Assembly (NCBI GenBank): GCA_030690515.1
Contig: JAUYGP010000583.1
Span: 1-8,696, forward strand
Direction of reading: 5' to 3'
DNA length: 8,696 nucleotides
Source: Giesbergeria sp.
Lineage (GTDB): Bacteria > Pseudomonadota > Gammaproteobacteria > Burkholderiales > Burkholderiaceae_C
The translations under genes were made by a program, and so were the position numbers. Below, piece by piece: positions 5,692-8,696 of this stretch; the stretch's first letter is position 1; every line of letters begins with the position of its first letter. Below the pieces are notes generated by a model that saw only the letters and a list, made by a program, of their open reading frames with translations, had not been told where the DNA came from and ran no database searches.

Positions 5692-6201
5692 TTACTTGAC
5701 CAGTTTCAGGGATGGGCGCGATGCGCCCGGCGTGGTGGGTGGCCGTGGCTTGTCACCATCTTCCGAGACAGAATCGGTGGCCACAAGCTGTACGACCCGT
5801 GCCACATCGGGTGCAGAAGCCTCCGGCGAAACGGTTTCAACCTCTTCCAGGCTGGTGCTCAGTGCGTCGGGCAGGAGATCGACGGGGGGCGGAAATGCCA
5901 TGCCTTGCCCGTTTTCACGGGCATAGATGGCAACCACACGCCCCACGGGAACGAGGATGTCGCGAGATTTCCCACCAAAACGCGCCTTGAACTCGATGTA
6001 GTCGTTGCCCAGCTGCAGGCTGCTGGTGGCATCAAAGCCGACGTTCAGTACGATTTCACCGTCGTTCACATACTCACGCGGCACCTGCACAGAATCATCC
6101 ACCCGCACAGCGACATAGGGCGTGAACCCGTTGTCGGTGCACCATTCGTGCAATGCCCGAATGAGGTAGGGGCGTGTGGTGGTGGATTCCGGTGCGTTCA
6201 T
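5692..6201 (-). CDS. sspB: ClpXP protease specificity-enhancing factor SspB
   Basis: Adaptor that binds the ssrA tag on stalled-ribosome products and hands them to the ClpXP protease in the cytoplasm. It has 169 residues. The substrate-binding domain (about 8-105) shows RPYLIRALHEWCTDNGFTP, VQVPREYVNDGEIVLN, a Gly-rich KARFGGKSR (72-80) and AIYARENGQGM (91-101). A low-complexity acidic/Pro-rich linker (about 105-160) follows. The C-terminal RPSLKLVK (162-169) is the ClpX-binding peptide (compare RPxLxVVK in E. coli). Domain, linker and tail are all intact, so it should work as a tethering adaptor. It lies 38 nt downstream of sspA with only a weak Shine-Dalgarno, consistent with one sspAB transcript. 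Confidence 0.95.
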   Translation of the reverse strand: MNAPESTTTRPYLIRALHEWCTDNGFTPYVAVRVDDSVQVPREYVNDGEIVLNVGFDATSSLQLGNDYIEFKARFGGKSRDILVPVGRVVAIYARENGQGMAFPPPVDLLPDALSTSLEEVETVSPEASAPDVARVVQLVATDSVSEDGDKPRPPTTPGASRPSLKLVK

Positions 6202-6239
6202 GGGCCTGCGTGCGTAAAGGAAGGGTAACGTACTGCGCC

Positions 6240-6851
6240 TTATTTGCGCATGACCTTTTCCGAGGGCGTGAGCGCCTCGATGTAGGCGGGACGCGAGAAG
6301 ATGCGTTCAGCATACTTGAGCAGCGGCGCAGCGTTCTTGCTGAGGTCGATGCCGTAGTAGTCCAGGCGCCAGAGCAAGGGCGCAATAGCAACGTCAAGCA
6401 TAGAGAAGTTGTCGCCCAGCATGTATTTGTTCTTCAAAAACACCGGGGCCAGCTGGGTGAGGCGATCACGGATATGCGAACGTGCTTTTTCCAGCGCCTT
6501 CTCGTTGCCCTTGCTGGCACGCGATTCGAGCGTGTTCACGTGGACAAACAGCTCCTTCTCGAAATTGAGCAGAAACAGACGCACACGGGCGCGGTCGACC
6601 GGGTCACCGGGCATCAGTTGCGGGTGCGGAAAACGCTCGTCGATGTACTCGTTGATGATGTTCGACTCGTACAGGATCAGGTCGCGCTCGACCAGGATCG
6701 GAACCTGGCCGTACGGGTTCATGACATTGATGTCTTCAGGCTTGTTGTAGAGATCGACGTCGCGGATTTCGAAGTCCATGCCTTTCTCAAACAAAACAAA
6801 CCGGCAGCGGTGGGAGAAGGGGCAGGTCGTACCTGAATAAAGCACCATCAT
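6240..6851 (-). CDS. sspA: Stringent starvation protein A (GST-fold RNA polymerase-associated protein)
   Basis: RNA-polymerase-associated regulator with a glutathione S-transferase fold, important in stationary phase and acid tolerance in E. coli. It has 203 residues. The N-terminal thioredoxin-like domain (1-80) shows YSGTTCPFSHRCRFVLFEKG, the cis-Pro segment GQVPILVERD (48-57), YESNIINEYIDERFPHP and LMPGDP. The all-helical C-terminal domain (about 88-203) contains LGDNFSMLDVAIAPLLWRL (145-163). Unlike E. coli SspA it carries Cys10 in a CPF motif, the GST/glutaredoxin-like position; this is usual in beta-proteobacterial versions. Start ATG 6851 (or ATG 6848) follows AGGAG (6865-6861). It is located after petC, and the pet-sspA-sspB order is conserved in beta- and gammaproteobacteria. 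Confidence 0.95.
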   Translation of the reverse strand: MMVLYSGTTCPFSHRCRFVLFEKGMDFEIRDVDLYNKPEDINVMNPYGQVPILVERDLILYESNIINEYIDERFPHPQLMPGDPVDRARVRLFLLNFEKELFVHVNTLESRASKGNEKALEKARSHIRDRLTQLAPVFLKNKYMLGDNFSMLDVAIAPLLWRLDYYGIDLSKNAAPLLKYAERIFSRPAYIEALTPSEKVMRK

Positions 6852-6865
6852 GGCAAGAGACTCCT

Positions 6866-6903
6866 AAAAACCAAAAGAGTGGAACGCACGAAGCGCCCAC
6901 TCT
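6866..6903 (-). promoter_or_regulatory. Terminator-like hairpin in the sspA leader
   Basis: On the minus strand AGAGTGG (6903-6897) pairs with CCACTCT (6882-6876), and the loop holds a small CGC-TTCGT-GCG hairpin. It is followed by TTTGGTTTTT (6875-6866), which abuts the sspA Shine-Dalgarno AGGAG. It may be a second terminator behind petC, or an attenuator or translation-control structure in the sspA leader. The sequence alone does not decide. Confidence 0.45.
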
Positions 6904-6905
6904 AG

Positions 6906-6934
6906 AAAAACAGGGCCACGCCCGAGGGCGCGGC
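6906..6934 (-). terminator. Rho-independent terminator of the petBC transcript
   Basis: On the minus strand GCCGCGCC (6934-6927) pairs with GGCGTGGC (6922-6915), eight pairs with one G-U, around a CTCG tetraloop, then CCTG and TTTTT (6910-6906). It starts 15 nt after the petC stop codon, the expected place for the end of the cytochrome bc1 operon. Confidence 0.75.
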
Positions 6935-6949
6935 ATGACAAGGTGAACT

Positions 6950-7708
6950 TTACTTGACGTCTTTCCAGAAAGCCGCGTTGAGTTTCCAGGCGAAAACCGT
7001 GGTAACGGCCAGGAAGATCAGCACCCACACCCCAATGCGCACCCGGGTGTTCTGGGCGGGCTCACCCATCCACTGCAGGTAACCTACCAGATCGCCAACG
7101 GCCTGGTCGTATTCCTGCGCGCTCATCTGACCTGGAGCAACCTGCTCCCAGCTCTTGAACACGTGGGTGGTCTGGCCGTGGCTTTGCACTTCCTCAAACA
7201 CCGGACGGCGCTCGCCCTGCAATTGCCACAGCGCGTGTGGCATGCCCACGTTAGGGAACACCAGGTTATTCCAGCCGGTGGCCTTGGTGTCGTCGAGGTA
7301 GAAAGTGCGCAAGAAGGTGTACAGGTAGTCCGAACCCGAACCGCCAGCGCCTGCACGCGAGCGTGCGATCACGGTCAGATCGGGCGGATTGGCGCCAAAC
7401 CAGGCCTTGGCCTGCTTGGGATCGATGTTGGCCTTCATCGTCTCACCGATCTTGTCGGTGGTGAACAGCAGGTTGTCCTTGATCTGCTGCTCGGTCAGGC
7501 CGATGTCCTTGAGGCGGTTGTAACGCATGAAGGCTGCCGAGTGACAACCCACACAGTAGTTAACGAACAGTTTGGCACCGTTTTGCAATGCCGCAAGGTC
7601 GTTGCTCTTGCTGGGCGCCTTGTCCCAGGCCATGCCGCCGCCGGCAGCGTGCGCTGCGCCAGCCACCAAGCCGAGCGCGGCGATGAATGAAAGAAGGATT
7701 TTTTTCAT
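6950..7708 (-). CDS. petC: Cytochrome c1 of the ubiquinol-cytochrome c reductase (bc1) complex
   Basis: Membrane-anchored c-type cytochrome of respiratory complex III; it passes electrons from the Rieske protein to soluble cytochrome c on the periplasmic side. It has 252 residues from ATG 7708 (MKKILLSFIAALGLVAGAAHA), a signal peptide with likely cleavage at AHA|A (about residue 21). Heme is attached at CVGCH (52-56). The likely axial Met ligand is M156 in FPNVGMPHAL, and PPDL (108-111) is a conserved loop. A C-terminal membrane anchor spans about 224-241, followed by a short cytoplasmic tail. A GTG at 7747 in frame would add 13 unlikely residues before the signal peptide and overlap petB. 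GGAG at 7721-7718 supports the chosen start. It follows petB by 16 nt. Confidence 0.96.
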   Translation of the reverse strand: MKKILLSFIAALGLVAGAAHAAGGGMAWDKAPSKSNDLAALQNGAKLFVNYCVGCHSAAFMRYNRLKDIGLTEQQIKDNLLFTTDKIGETMKANIDPKQAKAWFGANPPDLTVIARSRAGAGGSGSDYLYTFLRTFYLDDTKATGWNNLVFPNVGMPHALWQLQGERRPVFEEVQSHGQTTHVFKSWEQVAPGQMSAQEYDQAVGDLVGYLQWMGEPAQNTRVRIGVWVLIFLAVTTVFAWKLNAAFWKDVK

Positions 7709-7724
7709 AATGTTCGGCTCCGGC

Positions 7725-8696
7725 TCAATGCGCTGCAAACGTGACACGGTCAGGCACTGGCTTGGGTTCGCCCAGGCTGCTCCACCAGGGCATCAGCAGG
7801 AAGAAGCCAAAATACAACAGCGTTCCGACCTGTGACACGCGCTCGCCAATGGCCGACGGCGCCTGCACACCCAGGTAAGCCAAGATGACGAAGTTGACGA
7901 CAAACACGGCATACACGTATTTGTGCCAGCTTGGACGGTAGCGGATCGACTTGACCGGGCTGCAATCGAGCCAGGGCAGGAAGAACAGGATGATCACGGC
8001 ACCGCCCATCACCACCACGCCCCAGAACTTGGCATCAATCGAGAGCATCAGCGCCACGGCTACAGCAGCGGCCACCAGGATGGCACCCTTGAAGATGGCA
8101 GGCATGCGGCCTTTAACCACACCGAACAGAGCGCCCAGCACCACACAGGCGATCAGTGCGTACATCATTTCGGTGGTGATGGCACGCAGCATCGAGTAGA
8201 ACGGCGTGAAGTACCAAACCGGCGCAATATGCAAAGGCGTTTGCAGCGGATCCGCCGGGATGAAGTTGTTGTACTCGAGGAAGTAGCCACCAGCCTCAGG
8301 CGCAAAGAAGATCACTGCGGTGAAAGCCATCAGGAACAGGCAAACACCCAGGATGTCGTGCACCGTGTAGTAGGGATGGAAAGGAATGCCGTCCAGCGGA
8401 TGGCCCTTGGCATCCTTGGGCGCCTTGGGGCCCTTGATTTCGATGCCGTCAGGGTTGTTGGAACCGACGTCGTGCAGGGCCAGCAAGTGGGCCACTACCA
8501 AACCCAGCAACACCAGGGGCACGGCAATGACGTGGAAGCTGAAGAAGCGGTTGAGAGTGGCATCACCCACCACGAAGTCGCCACGGATCAGCAGGGCCAG
8601 GTCGGGGCCGATAAACGGGATGGCAGAGAACAGGTTCACAATGACCTGGGCGCCCCAGTACGACATCTGACCCCAGGGCAGCAGGTAGCCCATGAA
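7725..8696 (-). CDS. petB: Cytochrome b of the bc1 complex, N-terminus outside window
   Basis: Membrane core of complex III, carrying hemes bL and bH and the quinol-oxidising (Qo) and quinone-reducing (Qi) sites. The visible 323 residues begin with F-MGYLLPWGQMSYWG (Qo-site helix C region); roughly 100-150 N-terminal residues, with the first pair of heme ligands, lie beyond the window edge. Counting from that Met (complement of 8693), the second pair of heme His is H54 (SFH) and H69 (AHLLALH), followed by GSNNPDG. The Qo motif reads P158-V-W-Y161 instead of PEWY. LDCSPVKSIRYR (242-253) and several C-terminal membrane helices follow, ending VTFAAH with TGA 7727-7725. The long C-terminal part after the eighth-helix region is typical of proteobacterial cytochrome b. 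Gene name varies (petB/fbcB). Confidence 0.96.
   Translation of the reverse strand, partial: FMGYLLPWGQMSYWGAQVIVNLFSAIPFIGPDLALLIRGDFVVGDATLNRFFSFHVIAVPLVLLGLVVAHLLALHDVGSNNPDGIEIKGPKAPKDAKGHPLDGIPFHPYYTVHDILGVCLFLMAFTAVIFFAPEAGGYFLEYNNFIPADPLQTPLHIAPVWYFTPFYSMLRAITTEMMYALIACVVLGALFGVVKGRMPAIFKGAILVAAAVAVALMLSIDAKFWGVVVMGGAVIILFFLPWLDCSPVKSIRYRPSWHKYVYAVFVVNFVILAYLGVQAPSAIGERVSQVGTLLYFGFFLLMPWWSSLGEPKPVPDRVTFAAH

Noticed and set aside
5546..6836. + strand open frames opposite the tRNA, sspB and sspA
   Set aside because: They lie antisense to conserved genes, one runs through the tRNA, and none has a recognisable domain.
7709..7747. GTG start adding 13 residues to cytochrome c1
   Set aside because: It would place a charged stretch before a clean signal peptide and overlap petB; ATG 7708 has its own Shine-Dalgarno.
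1..8696. CRISPR array, prophage, insertion sequence, toxin-antitoxin or defence system
   Set aside because: No regularly spaced direct repeats, transposase, integrase or related domains were found; the window is explained by housekeeping and urease genes.

Overview
The window comes from a high-GC betaproteobacterium, most likely a member of the Comamonadaceae (Acidovorax-like). The evidence is close family resemblance of the urease, SspA/SspB and cytochrome bc1 proteins, the gene order petB-petC-sspA-sspB, and intergenic palindromic sequence of the kind common in that family. The assignment comes from recognised protein families and gene order, not from a database search.

Left part (1-5500, + strand): most of a urease operon, in the order ureA (5' end cut by the window), a hupE/ureJ nickel permease gene, ureB, ureC, a GNAT acetyltransferase gene, ureE, ureF, ureG. 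UreA, UreB and UreC form the enzyme. UreE, UreF and UreG, with UreD (not in the window, presumably upstream), load nickel into the UreC active site. The UreJ-type permease probably supplies Ni2+. All UreC metal ligands, the carbamylated lysine and the catalytic Cys/His are present, so the enzyme looks functional. Genes are tightly packed: ureB/ureC overlap by 14 nt, ureC/GNAT share one base (TGATG), and ureF/ureG overlap as ATGA. The only sizeable gap is 264-445, which holds a hairpin-rich REP-like repeat.

Middle (5501-5691): the convergence point of the two transcription directions. It holds a rho-independent terminator whose U-tract serves the minus strand, and a tRNA-Thr(UGU) gene on the minus strand with CCA encoded.

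Right part (5692-8696, - strand): in transcription order petB (cytochrome b, 5' end outside the window), petC (cytochrome c1), sspA (RNA-polymerase-associated, GST-fold) and sspB (ClpXP adaptor), then the tRNA. A strong terminator and a second terminator-like hairpin separate petC from sspA.

No CRISPR array, insertion sequence, phage gene, toxin-antitoxin pair or defence system was found, and I see no convincing new system. The points most worth a second look are the YsnE-like acetyltransferase translationally coupled to ureC, two repeat-like segments around the start of ureJ (one possibly forming its signal-peptide coding sequence), and the double hairpin in front of sspA.
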